Assembly: GCA_934294965.1 (NCBI GenBank)
Contig: CAKRAM010000133.1
Span: 1-6,855, forward strand
Source: an uncultured Clostridia bacterium
GTDB taxonomy: Bacteria; Bacillota; Clostridia; Christensenellales; CAG-314
Reading direction: 5' to 3'
DNA length: 6,855 bases
The number at the start of each line of letters is the position of its first letter. Positions within the stretch are counted from its first letter, which is position 1. A program made the position numbers and the translations under genes. Below, piece by piece: positions 1-5,116 of this stretch. The notes beneath the pieces were generated by a model. The model did not search any database and had not been told where the DNA came from. It worked only from the letters and a program-made list of their open reading frames with translations.

Positions 1-118
1 TCTCCTGCCTTGCGGCGTGTTTTAGGGGCGTTTGCGCAGCCATTCCGCCCGGTTGCAACTTGCCCGTTGGTTTGCCGCCGTTAAGCTGCTCGCCCGATTG
101 TTTGTTTTTATTATTCAT
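1..118 (-). CDS. 5' end of an unidentified protein, truncated by window edge
   Basis: An ATG at 118-116 opens a frame that stays open for 39 codons to the left edge, so only the N-terminus is visible. The peptide begins MNNKNKQSGEQLNGGKPTGK and continues with LQPGGMAAQTPLKHAARQE. It is hydrophilic, rich in Asn, Gln, Gly, Lys and Pro, and looks like a disordered N-terminal tail; no signal peptide or membrane segment is seen. The nearest SD-like GGAG lies 14 bases upstream of the ATG, which is far, and the sequence between is A/T-rich, so the start is plausible rather than certain. Codons 13-18 (NGGKPT) are encoded by a copy of the repeat that also occurs upstream at 259-312. I do not recognise the family. 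The ribosomal frame is supported only by openness and codon character. Confidence 0.55.
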   Translation of the reverse strand, partial: MNNKNKQSGEQLNGGKPTGKLQPGGMAAQTPLKHAARQE

Positions 119-258
119 ATATTTTACTGTTACTCCATTGTCGCACTAGGCGACTAAATTTACTTTTGATTTGCTGCACGCATAATAGACTTGCGATATG
201 TTACATTACAGTTTTGACAGGTATTTGCATTTCCAAACCGCAGGCGAAGTCGGTTTTT

Positions 259-332
259 GTTGGTTCGCCGCCGAGGGCGCAGGCAAAGCCTGTTCCGTTG
301 GTTCGCCGCCGATGGCGGTTTCAGTTGGTTCG
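259..332. repeat. Short direct repeats GTTGGTTCGCCGCCGA, 38-base period
   Basis: Two identical 16-base copies lie at 259-274 and 297-312, 38 bases apart. A truncated third copy (GTTGGTTCG) lies at 324-332. A near-identical copy, GTTGGTTTGCCGCCG with one mismatch, lies at 66-80 inside the partial gene at the left edge, where the minus strand reads Gly-Gly-Lys-Pro-Thr. On the minus strand one frame across 160-360 reads Pro/Thr/Glu/Gln/Ala-rich residues such as HEPTETAIGGEPTEQALPAP, but it has no start codon, and the period is not a multiple of three. The tract could be a decayed duplicated 5' end of a low-complexity gene, or simply an intergenic repeat. Confidence 0.6.
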
Positions 333-430
333 TGTGCAAGGTTGGTTGCAATTTACAGTAATTGACATTACAAGGCTTGTTGCTCATTTTCCGAAGCCGA
401 TTGATACAATCGCGACCGACTGTCCGAAAA

Positions 431-542
431 TGTCATACTGAGCGGGTAGCCTGCGGATCCCCCGGGAAAGGGACATTGTGGAATATAGATGTCGGCCCAA
501 TACGCGGATCGTGAGTGCCTCTCTTCATTTCGCGACGCGAAA
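431..542. repeat. Candidate dispersed intergenic repeat of the TGTCATxCTGAGCG type
   Basis: The stretch begins TGTCATACTGAGCG and runs through GGATCCCCCGGGAAAGGG. It resembles the short intergenic repeats starting TGTCATnCTGAGCG followed by GGATC that I know from many bacterial chromosomes. It has no credible ORF. Its right end is the perfect inverted repeat TTTCGCG-A-CGCGAAA. Only one copy is in this window, so assignment to a repeat family rests on recollection of the motif, and the boundaries are approximate. Confidence 0.4.
528..542. repeat. Perfect 7-base inverted repeat
   Basis: TTTCGCG (528-534) and CGCGAAA (536-542) flank a single central A. It lies about 30 bases past the stop codon of the membrane-protein gene at 574. 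It is not followed by a T-run in the direction of that gene, so it is a poor intrinsic terminator. It may be the end of the dispersed repeat or a dyad protein-binding site. Confidence 0.5.
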
Positions 543-573
543 TAAATAAACAATTGCGCTTTTTCGTGACTGC

Positions 574-1530
574 TTAAAACGTGTCCACCGAGGCGGTGCC
601 GTAGATATCCACCTTTTTGCTGAAAAACGAGCGGTCGGTTGTTTCGAAGTACTGCGTAAAGTTGAGGCATTTTAGCACAAAGAAATTTGCCAGCGACGGC
701 ACAGTTACTATAAGGAAGGAAATCGTTGCGTTTTTCACAAACGACGCGCTGACCAGCACCAATGTGAAAATCAGTGCAACTGCAAGCAAGTTTTTCCAAA
801 ATACCGACCAAAAACGGCCGATTACCGCAGAAATGCCCAAACGGAAGGATTTTTCAACGCCCAGCGTGTCGGAATTGCACACAACCGACGGCAAGCAAAA
901 GGACGTTAGCGTTGTGCGAAGCGCAAACAACACCGCACCGATGATGACGGCAGGGATTATCGTCCAAGATGCAAAGGCAACCAAGTAGGTGAGGTAAAAT
1001 CCCAGCGTGCCGAAAATGATGAGCAAGTCCAGCGGTAACGCCACTACTGCCTGCAAAATTGCAAACAACCAAGTTTCGCCCTGCTTTTTGACGAAAAACC
1101 AAGTGAACGGACGACGCGCGTTACTGGTCATAAACTCCTCTATTTGGCAGCCGACGGTAACGTCGGTTAGCGAAAGCAACACGCGATAGAGAACGAAAAT
1201 GACAAAGAACAGCACATAGGATAATTCCACGCTGCCCCAGTGGTTCCTGATTGCCGTGATATCGTCACGCAGTTGAGCAAGCAACGCGGTTACGTCCGTG
1301 ACGAATGCGTCGCTATCGAACGAGCCGTCCAAAATAGATTTGAACGTGTTGCCGATAAAATCGCCCAAGTTGTTTTTTAGGTAAATATCCACAATGTCCT
1401 TTACGGTGTCGCTCATGGTTACGTACGCCAACGAAAACACCAGTGCAGCGATAACGATTTGGCACAAAATTGATTTTAGCATCACTTTCCAATTGAGAGC
1501 GGCTATTTTTAACGATTTTCCGATAATCAT
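574..1530 (-). CDS. Polytopic membrane protein of unknown function (318 aa)
   Basis: Predicted inner-membrane protein with about six or seven hydrophobic segments: near residues 17-38, 100-122, 150-172, 173-195, 195-215, 235-260 and 267-285. A hydrophilic, acidic extra-membrane region (about 40-98, with DIYLKNNLGDFIGNTFKSIL) separates the first two. The C-terminal tail (NFTQYFETTDRSFFSKK) is polar. The ATG at 1530 has AGGAGG ten bases upstream, just after the stop codon of the preceding gene 18 bases away, so the two genes are co-transcribed. The layout (helix, loop with GxF/DS-type motifs, helical bundle, conserved-looking phenylalanine/arginine loop before the last two helices) parallels its neighbour and suggests a diverged tandem duplication. 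No catalytic, ATPase or transport motif is visible; I do not recognise the family. It looks like a chromosomal rather than a phage gene. Confidence 0.85.
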   Translation of the reverse strand: MIIGKSLKIAALNWKVMLKSILCQIVIAALVFSLAYVTMSDTVKDIVDIYLKNNLGDFIGNTFKSILDGSFDSDAFVTDVTALLAQLRDDITAIRNHWGSVELSYVLFFVIFVLYRVLLSLTDVTVGCQIEEFMTSNARRPFTWFFVKKQGETWLFAILQAVVALPLDLLIIFGTLGFYLTYLVAFASWTIIPAVIIGAVLFALRTTLTSFCLPSVVCNSDTLGVEKSFRLGISAVIGRFWSVFWKNLLAVALIFTLVLVSASFVKNATISFLIVTVPSLANFFVLKCLNFTQYFETTDRSFFSKKVDIYGTASVDTF

Positions 1531-1548
1531 AGTTATTTTGCCTCCTCG

Positions 1549-2367
1549 CTAAAACAGTCGGTCGCCGATATCGTGCCTTTCGCTGCCGGTTGCGTCGTAG
1601 TACATTTTGAACGCCCAAACAAGAACGAATATCAACAACACAAAGTAGAACATCGAGTACAAAACGTAGCCCAATGTTTTGTTGCCGACAAGCGTCACCA
1701 CCGCCGTTACCGCAACTTTTGCAACGGAATACGTAAATGCGTACCCTAGTGCCTTAACCTTGCAGGTGTCCGTCAAACGCATAGAAAAAGAAATTGCCCT
1801 GAAAAAGCGATAGTCCTCGCAATACACCAACGGGAAAGTGCACAAAAGCCTTGCAAAAACGTAGGAAAGCAACAATTCCGATATAAACGACAACGTCATG
1901 TATATGCTTACCAGCACGGAAATTCTGTCAACAAACGAAAGCATAGCAACAATGCCCATCGTGATGAGTTCCAACAACTGAACCGCCACAAAAAACGTTA
2001 CCGCGTACAGGAATATTGCAGGCGCAAGTTTAAGCGCTTCCTTGATGGGAAATGCCGACATTGCCCCAACCCTCATATGGCGCGAGATTTTTACAATCAG
2101 CAAACTGTTTACAAGCACCAAAGCCAACGCGGTGAAAATGTTTGCGTACCAATAGCGAGCAAACCGAACGCATATAAACGTTTTGGCAATATCGCCGAAA
2201 AAACTATCCTTACTTACCAAACCGGAAAACGCGTCATGGACAAACTTGCCGGATGAATCGAAATTGAAGAATACGCCGCCCAACACAGCCAGTGGCAAAA
2301 CGGTTAGCGCAAGTTGCCAAAAGTTACGAAATATGTATGCAACTACCGATTTACTTTGCTTTTTCAC
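1549..2367 (-). CDS. Polytopic membrane protein of unknown function (272 aa)
   Basis: Predicted inner-membrane protein with about six hydrophobic segments: near residues 12-33, 72-92, 112-135, 138-175 (possibly two), 210-232 and 236-258. A soluble region (about 34-70, with FSGLVSKDSFFGDI) lies between the first two, as in the downstream protein. The start is GTG at 2367 because GGGGAGGT (2383-2376) sits eight bases upstream. An earlier in-frame GTG at 2412 and ATG at 2400 overlap or directly follow the promoter -10 box and so cannot be normal starts. The N-terminus MKKQSKSVVAYIFRNFWQ is positively charged before the first helix, consistent with an inside orientation. It is the first gene of a two-gene operon. 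No recognised family; it could be a small-molecule permease-like or envelope-stress protein, but nothing in the sequence decides this. Confidence 0.85.
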   Translation of the reverse strand: MKKQSKSVVAYIFRNFWQLALTVLPLAVLGGVFFNFDSSGKFVHDAFSGLVSKDSFFGDIAKTFICVRFARYWYANIFTALALVLVNSLLIVKISRHMRVGAMSAFPIKEALKLAPAIFLYAVTFFVAVQLLELITMGIVAMLSFVDRISVLVSIYMTLSFISELLLSYVFARLLCTFPLVYCEDYRFFRAISFSMRLTDTCKVKALGYAFTYSVAKVAVTAVVTLVGNKTLGYVLYSMFYFVLLIFVLVWAFKMYYDATGSERHDIGDRLF

Positions 2368-2403
2368 CGTTGTCGACCTCCCCTGTAAACAATTTTTCAT
2401 CTT

Positions 2404-2432
2404 ATTATACACCGAGAGCGGGGATTAGTCAA
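2404..2432 (-). promoter_or_regulatory. Sigma-70/sigma-A promoter of the membrane-protein operon
   Basis: On the minus strand TTGACT (2432-2427) is followed by a 17-base spacer and a perfect TATAAT (2409-2404). Transcription would begin near 2397, giving a leader of about 30 bases before the GTG start at 2367, with GGGGAGGT inside it. Hexamers, spacing and position all fit. Confidence 0.9.
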
Positions 2433-2462
2433 TCGGAATAGAACAGACAGGATATCGGAATA
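2432..2462. promoter_or_regulatory. Tandem 9-base direct repeats abutting the -35 box; candidate activator site
   Basis: ATCGGAATA occurs at 2432-2440 and again at 2454-2462, with starts exactly 22 bases apart, close to two helical turns. The proximal copy shares its first base with the -35 hexamer. Same-face tandem half-sites next to a -35 box are the usual arrangement for activators of the response-regulator kind. Which protein binds, or whether any does, is inference. Confidence 0.45.
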
Positions 2463-2616
2463 AGATATATGATATAAGAAAATATACAAGGCGTCTTTTA
2501 GCCATTTTCGGTGCATCGCATGTTTACGGAGAAGAAATCGTTGCATTGCGGCTTGGTTTTTGCAAGGCAAACGAGCGAAATTGTACCGGGCGTACTAGGA
2601 GGGACTTTAACACAGC
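2463..2616. other. Spacer between phage operon terminator and host promoter
   Basis: It holds an A/T-rich part with repeated GATAT motifs (2451-2485), then a more G+C-balanced part (2495-2610). The spacer most likely contains the junction between phage-derived and chromosomal DNA if this is a prophage end, but no tRNA gene, integrase gene or repeated attachment core is visible. A 50-codon + strand frame (2520-2672) runs through it without a ribosome-binding site and into the terminator; I do not count it as a gene. Confidence 0.35.
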
Positions 2617-2643
2617 AAAAAGGCGCACTTTACAAAAGTGCGC
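2617..2643 (-). terminator. Intrinsic terminator of the phage structural operon
   Basis: On the minus strand GCGCACTTT (2643-2635), a three-base loop TGT and AAAGTGCGC (2631-2623) form a perfect 9-base-pair stem, followed by C and TTTTT (2621-2617). The stop codon TAA (2632-2630) of the coiled-coil gene falls at the loop/stem junction, so the last codons are part of the terminator. Confidence 0.9.
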
Positions 2644-3637
2644 TGTTTATCCAATCGATAAGTGTTGAATAGTGAGTTCCAAGGTGGGATTGCATAAAGC
2701 CGTCCGACTGCACAACCGAAAGCGCGTCGGATTTTGTCCAGCCACTGCCGAAAAACACTTTTGCGTACTGGTATTTTTCCACGATTTTTTGCTGTTCCAC
2801 ACCGCTTTCGCCCAAAGTTACGTACAAGCGCATTGCCTCCAAGCCGCGTTGATATTCCTGCTCGTTGGCGCTGTTTTTGGCACGCTCGCAACTTGCTTGG
2901 TACTTTGCCTCTTTTTCGTCCACGCTTGCGTTGTACTTTTGCACCGCAAGTTTTTGCTCGTTTTGCTTTTGTGTGAGTTTTTGCTTTACGACGACAATTT
3001 TTGCGTCGCGCTCCCTTTCCAGAGTGTCTTTTCCGTCCTGATATGCCGCCAATGCCGCCGAGGCTCGCGAAGATGCCGCCGAAATCAGGCGAGAATACTT
3101 TTCGTCGACAACTGCCTTTTCCTTGCTGCAAGCAACCGAAAGTTTGCTTATCGTGCGATTGTACACGCAGGAGTTCCACATGTTGCGATTTTGAATTTCA
3201 ATGGCGCAATTTTGTTTCAGCGCGTCGTACTTGTTGACGATTTCGGCGGTTTTTTGATCTTTTTCGGCGGAATACCCCGCAATTTTTTGCGACAAATCCG
3301 AAGCCTTTGTGCGATAGGCGTCGTCCAAGCGGCGAAGTTTGTCCGTATAGGACGGCAAAACCTGCTCGGTTGCCTGCGCAGTGAGTTCGGCTTCGGTTTT
3401 TTCTTCAAATGTCAGGTGCGATAACCCCAGCGACGGCGGAAACGACAGTTTGGGCGGAATGTACGCCAAACTGTACTTATCGTCGATTTCCCCAAAGCGC
3501 GCTTTGAGTTTTTGATATTCGGCAAGTATTGCGGCGGCATGCTCGCCCCCACCGCCCGATGACGCGTCCGTCAAATCAACCTCACCGCCGACTTGCGGCA
3601 CAAACAAAATGTTGCCGACTTTGTTTTTTGCAATCAA
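2630..3637 (-). CDS. Coiled-coil phage structural protein, last gene of the operon (335 aa)
   Basis: The start is TTG at 3637: AAGGAGGA (3650-3643) lies six bases before it, no ATG is available until deep in the frame, and the stop of the upstream gene ends one base earlier, so translation is coupled. Residues 1-30 form a short N-terminal segment ending in a glycine run (SSGGGGEHAAA). Residues about 75-285 are rich in Ala, Glu, Lys and Gln with few prolines and read as long coiled-coil helices. About 290-335 (FFGSGWTKSDALSVVQSDGF onward, ending LIDWINSALL) is a compact C-terminal region. Position after the propeller-like protein resembles tail-needle or ejection proteins of short-tailed phages, such as P22 gp26, but no sequence similarity to those is evident to me. 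An alternative is a tail-fibre or internal virion protein. Confidence 0.85.
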   Translation of the reverse strand: MIAKNKVGNILFVPQVGGEVDLTDASSGGGGEHAAAILAEYQKLKARFGEIDDKYSLAYIPPKLSFPPSLGLSHLTFEEKTEAELTAQATEQVLPSYTDKLRRLDDAYRTKASDLSQKIAGYSAEKDQKTAEIVNKYDALKQNCAIEIQNRNMWNSCVYNRTISKLSVACSKEKAVVDEKYSRLISAASSRASAALAAYQDGKDTLERERDAKIVVVKQKLTQKQNEQKLAVQKYNASVDEKEAKYQASCERAKNSANEQEYQRGLEAMRLYVTLGESGVEQQKIVEKYQYAKVFFGSGWTKSDALSVVQSDGFMQSHLGTHYSTLIDWINSALL

Positions 3638-3638
3638 T

Positions 3639-4889
3639 CTAGTCCTCCTTTATAGCCGTTGCTACCAAATTGAAGTACTCCACCGCAATGTCCGCTCCCT
3701 CCAAGCGGACGGTGAAAGTTTTGCCACGCAGGGTTAGAGGAACAAAAGTAAAGCCGCCAGAGCCGACCACGTTTGCGCAAAAGCAACCTTCCGAACTTTG
3801 AACGGTTACGGAAACGTCCCTTGCGGTACAAATTTCCATTCCGATTACGGTTTTTTCGCCGCAAATGCCCAAGTCGCACGGGGCGCTTTGATAGTAGCGG
3901 TTTTCATAATCGTCGGACAAAACGTAAATGCCGTTTGTTTGCAAAACGTACACTCCGAAAACGTCGGCAACAAAGCCGCTATGCGGAAGCGTCCAAATTT
4001 GCAAAACTTTGTCGCCGACGAGTTTGAGCACGGTATCTTGGCAAACGGAAGCATATACGCAACTTTGCCAAACGCCGAACCGCGCCGAAGTGATTTTTTT
4101 GCCGAAACTTTCAGCCGAAAGCAGGGTTTGAATTTTGTCGGAATTGACGTCGAATCGACAAATTCCGTCGGTTGTGGCAAAGTACAATTTGGAGTTTTGC
4201 ATAACCGACGAACCGATAACGCTACCAAAATCCGAAGCAACCAAAGTTAGTTTGAACTTGGCAAAATCGGCGTCAGTATCGATACGATACAGTTTGTCCT
4301 CGGTTAAAACGAACACGGATTTTCCGTAGCCGACAATAGAACGCACGTCGTTTTCGAACACGATTTTGTTTTGTCGCGCTTCCTCGTCCAAGTACCAACA
4401 GTACTCGCAAACGTCGGTGTAGTACAGCCAATTTTGCCAGCCTCCCCACAAACGATACGCTCCCTGCCCGACGCAGGAAAACTGCACTTCCACCTCAGTG
4501 GAATCGTTGTCTTGGCTCGACGTGCAAACGCCGCCGTGCCTGTCCGCATAGATTCCGATTTTGGTTGTCGGATTGAACGTCGCCTGCGCGCTGCCGTCGT
4601 TGTTGAGTCTTATGAAAACGTTTTCGTCGTTGGTTGCGTTTACCACGTCAAAACGGTCGGCATAACCCAAAGCCAGTTTGCCGTCCCAAGAGTGCAAACT
4701 TTTTACGCCGTTACTTGCGCGAAACAACGTAAATTCCTGTCCGCTCAAAAGTTTGTTGCCCACAAAGCCTACCGCGCGAGAGTCGGCTCGACACAACTTG
4801 TTTCGAACTTTTTCGTACAAATCGAAACTTAATTTTGCACTAACCTTTTTGAGCGGAACGCTTTTATTTTTGCTGAGTTTGAAATACAT
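3639..4889 (-). CDS. Beta-propeller-like phage tail protein, candidate tail hub/nozzle (416 aa)
   Basis: After about 40 basic N-terminal residues (MYFKLSKNKSVPLKKVSAKL) the protein is almost wholly beta-rich, with repeated blade-like strands such as SVFVLTEDKLYRIDTD, SKLYFATTDGICRFDVNS and YVLQTNGIYVLSDDYE, as in beta-propellers. The C-terminal about 90 residues (from ICTARDVSVTVQ) look like a separate beta-sandwich. In P22- and T7-type podoviruses the tail nozzle (gp10, gp12) is a beta-propeller at this position after the adaptor gene, so nozzle or hub is the favoured role; this is structural inference, not homology. The ATG at 4889 is chosen because GGAG lies 12 bases upstream; the frame stays open to an in-frame TAA at 4964, and GTG 4943 and ATG 4925 lack SD sites. 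Thirteen cysteines, including CEYC, are unusual. The final codons AAG GAG GAC carry the ribosome-binding site of the next gene. Confidence 0.85.
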   Translation of the reverse strand: MYFKLSKNKSVPLKKVSAKLSFDLYEKVRNKLCRADSRAVGFVGNKLLSGQEFTLFRASNGVKSLHSWDGKLALGYADRFDVVNATNDENVFIRLNNDGSAQATFNPTTKIGIYADRHGGVCTSSQDNDSTEVEVQFSCVGQGAYRLWGGWQNWLYYTDVCEYCWYLDEEARQNKIVFENDVRSIVGYGKSVFVLTEDKLYRIDTDADFAKFKLTLVASDFGSVIGSSVMQNSKLYFATTDGICRFDVNSDKIQTLLSAESFGKKITSARFGVWQSCVYASVCQDTVLKLVGDKVLQIWTLPHSGFVADVFGVYVLQTNGIYVLSDDYENRYYQSAPCDLGICGEKTVIGMEICTARDVSVTVQSSEGCFCANVVGSGGFTFVPLTLRGKTFTVRLEGADIAVEYFNLVATAIKED

Positions 4890-4961
4890 AAATTGAATAT
4901 TCTCCGTGATGCAATGCTTTGTCATTTGCAAAAACGATTGCACTGCACCGATTATTTTTAG

Positions 4962-5051
4962 TTATTTTGTAAAGAGGCATTGCCTAAATTCGGCGGAACG
5001 CAAACGGACACTGTTGCCCAAAATTTGCTCAAAGCCGCCGAATAAAGACAT
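4962..5051 (-). CDS. Possible 29-codon small ORF in the structured gap
   Basis: ATG at 5051 to TAA at 4964-4962 encodes MSLFGGFEQILGNSVRLRSA followed by EFRQCLFTK. It is in the operon's direction and in frame with the propeller gene downstream, separated from it by the stop and 24 codons. The upstream sequence (GCGGTAATT) is a poor ribosome-binding site. The inverted repeat at 4988-5043 covers most of it, so the apparent coding character may be a by-product of the hairpin. It may also be a fragment of a former N-terminal extension or of a lost gene. I do not recognise it. Confidence 0.3.
   Translation of the reverse strand: MSLFGGFEQILGNSVRLRSAEFRQCLFTK
4975..5043 (-). other. Structured intergenic element: two adjacent inverted repeats
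   Basis: ATTCGGCGG (4988-4996) pairs perfectly with CCGCCGAAT (5035-5043). Inside that, GCAAA (5000-5004) pairs with TTTGC (5024-5028), so the 56-base segment can fold into one extended hairpin. Next to it AGGCA-T-TGCCT (4975-4985) is a second small dyad. Neither is followed by a T-run on the minus strand, so this does not look like a plain terminator. It could be an RNA processing or attenuation element, a small RNA, or a relic of a miniature mobile element. Confidence 0.45.
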
Positions 5052-5099
5052 AATTACCGCATTTTTAAGATACTGTGCGTGAAATAGTATATCGATTTT

Positions 5100-5112
5100 G
5101 CCGTTTTACGGC
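5100..5112. other. Short hairpin just after the adaptor-like gene
   Basis: GCCGT (5100-5104), loop TTT, ACGGC (5108-5112). On the minus strand it starts four bases after the TGA of the gene ending at 5117 and is followed by AAAA rather than TTTT, so it is more likely an mRNA 3' stabilising or processing stem than a terminator. Read on the + strand it is followed by GTTTTC, a weak terminator-like form, but no + strand gene needs one. Confidence 0.35.
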
Positions 5113-5116
5113 GTTT

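Larger units (their letters stand above)
119..573. other. 455-base stretch without a convincing gene
   Basis: This spacer separates the membrane-protein operon from the partial gene at the left edge. It holds a GTTGGTTCGCCGCCGA repeat tract (259-332), a probable dispersed intergenic repeat (431-542) with a perfect inverted repeat at its end, and a small hairpin (GTCGC 140-144, GCGAC 150-154) in what would be the leader of the left-edge gene. No intrinsic terminator with a T-run follows the stop codon at 574. Open frames of 75 and 91 codons exist here, but they cross repeats, lack ribosome-binding sites and have unconvincing composition. Confidence 0.5.

Noticed and set aside
166..441. 91-codon + strand and 75-codon minus-strand frames over the repeat tract
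   Set aside because: They cross direct repeats, have no SD and show no coherent protein character.
455..466. GGATCCCCCGGG as cloning-vector polylinker contamination
   Set aside because: Flanking bases match no polylinker order I know and the sequence continues smoothly as an intergenic repeat-like stretch.
2368..2412. Upstream GTG (2412) or ATG (2400) as start of the membrane protein
   Set aside because: They fall in or directly after the -10 box, so the mRNA would not carry a usable leader; GTG 2367 has GGGGAGGT at proper spacing.
2520..2672. 50-codon + strand ORF in the spacer
   Set aside because: No SD, runs through the terminator and into the 3' end of the opposing coiled-coil gene.
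2607..3179. 190-codon minus-strand frame, Arg/Lys-rich
   Set aside because: It overlaps the coiled-coil gene in another frame and runs through the terminator; the biased composition is a frame shadow.
2672..3424. 250-codon + strand open frame
   Set aside because: It is antisense to the coiled-coil gene, which has a strong SD, coherent coiled-coil composition and a terminator. The + frame is Phe/Cys/Val-rich shadow sequence with no SD.
4890..4943. Longer start (GTG 4943 or ATG 4925) for the propeller protein
   Set aside because: Neither has an SD; ATG 4889 has GGAG 12 bases upstream and gives a normal basic N-terminus.
4974..5045. + strand frame reading EALPKFGGTQTDTVAQ and ending KAAE
   Set aside because: It looks protein-like but has no start codon, a stop just upstream and runs against the operon; the inverted repeat makes both strands read similar Gly-Gly motifs.
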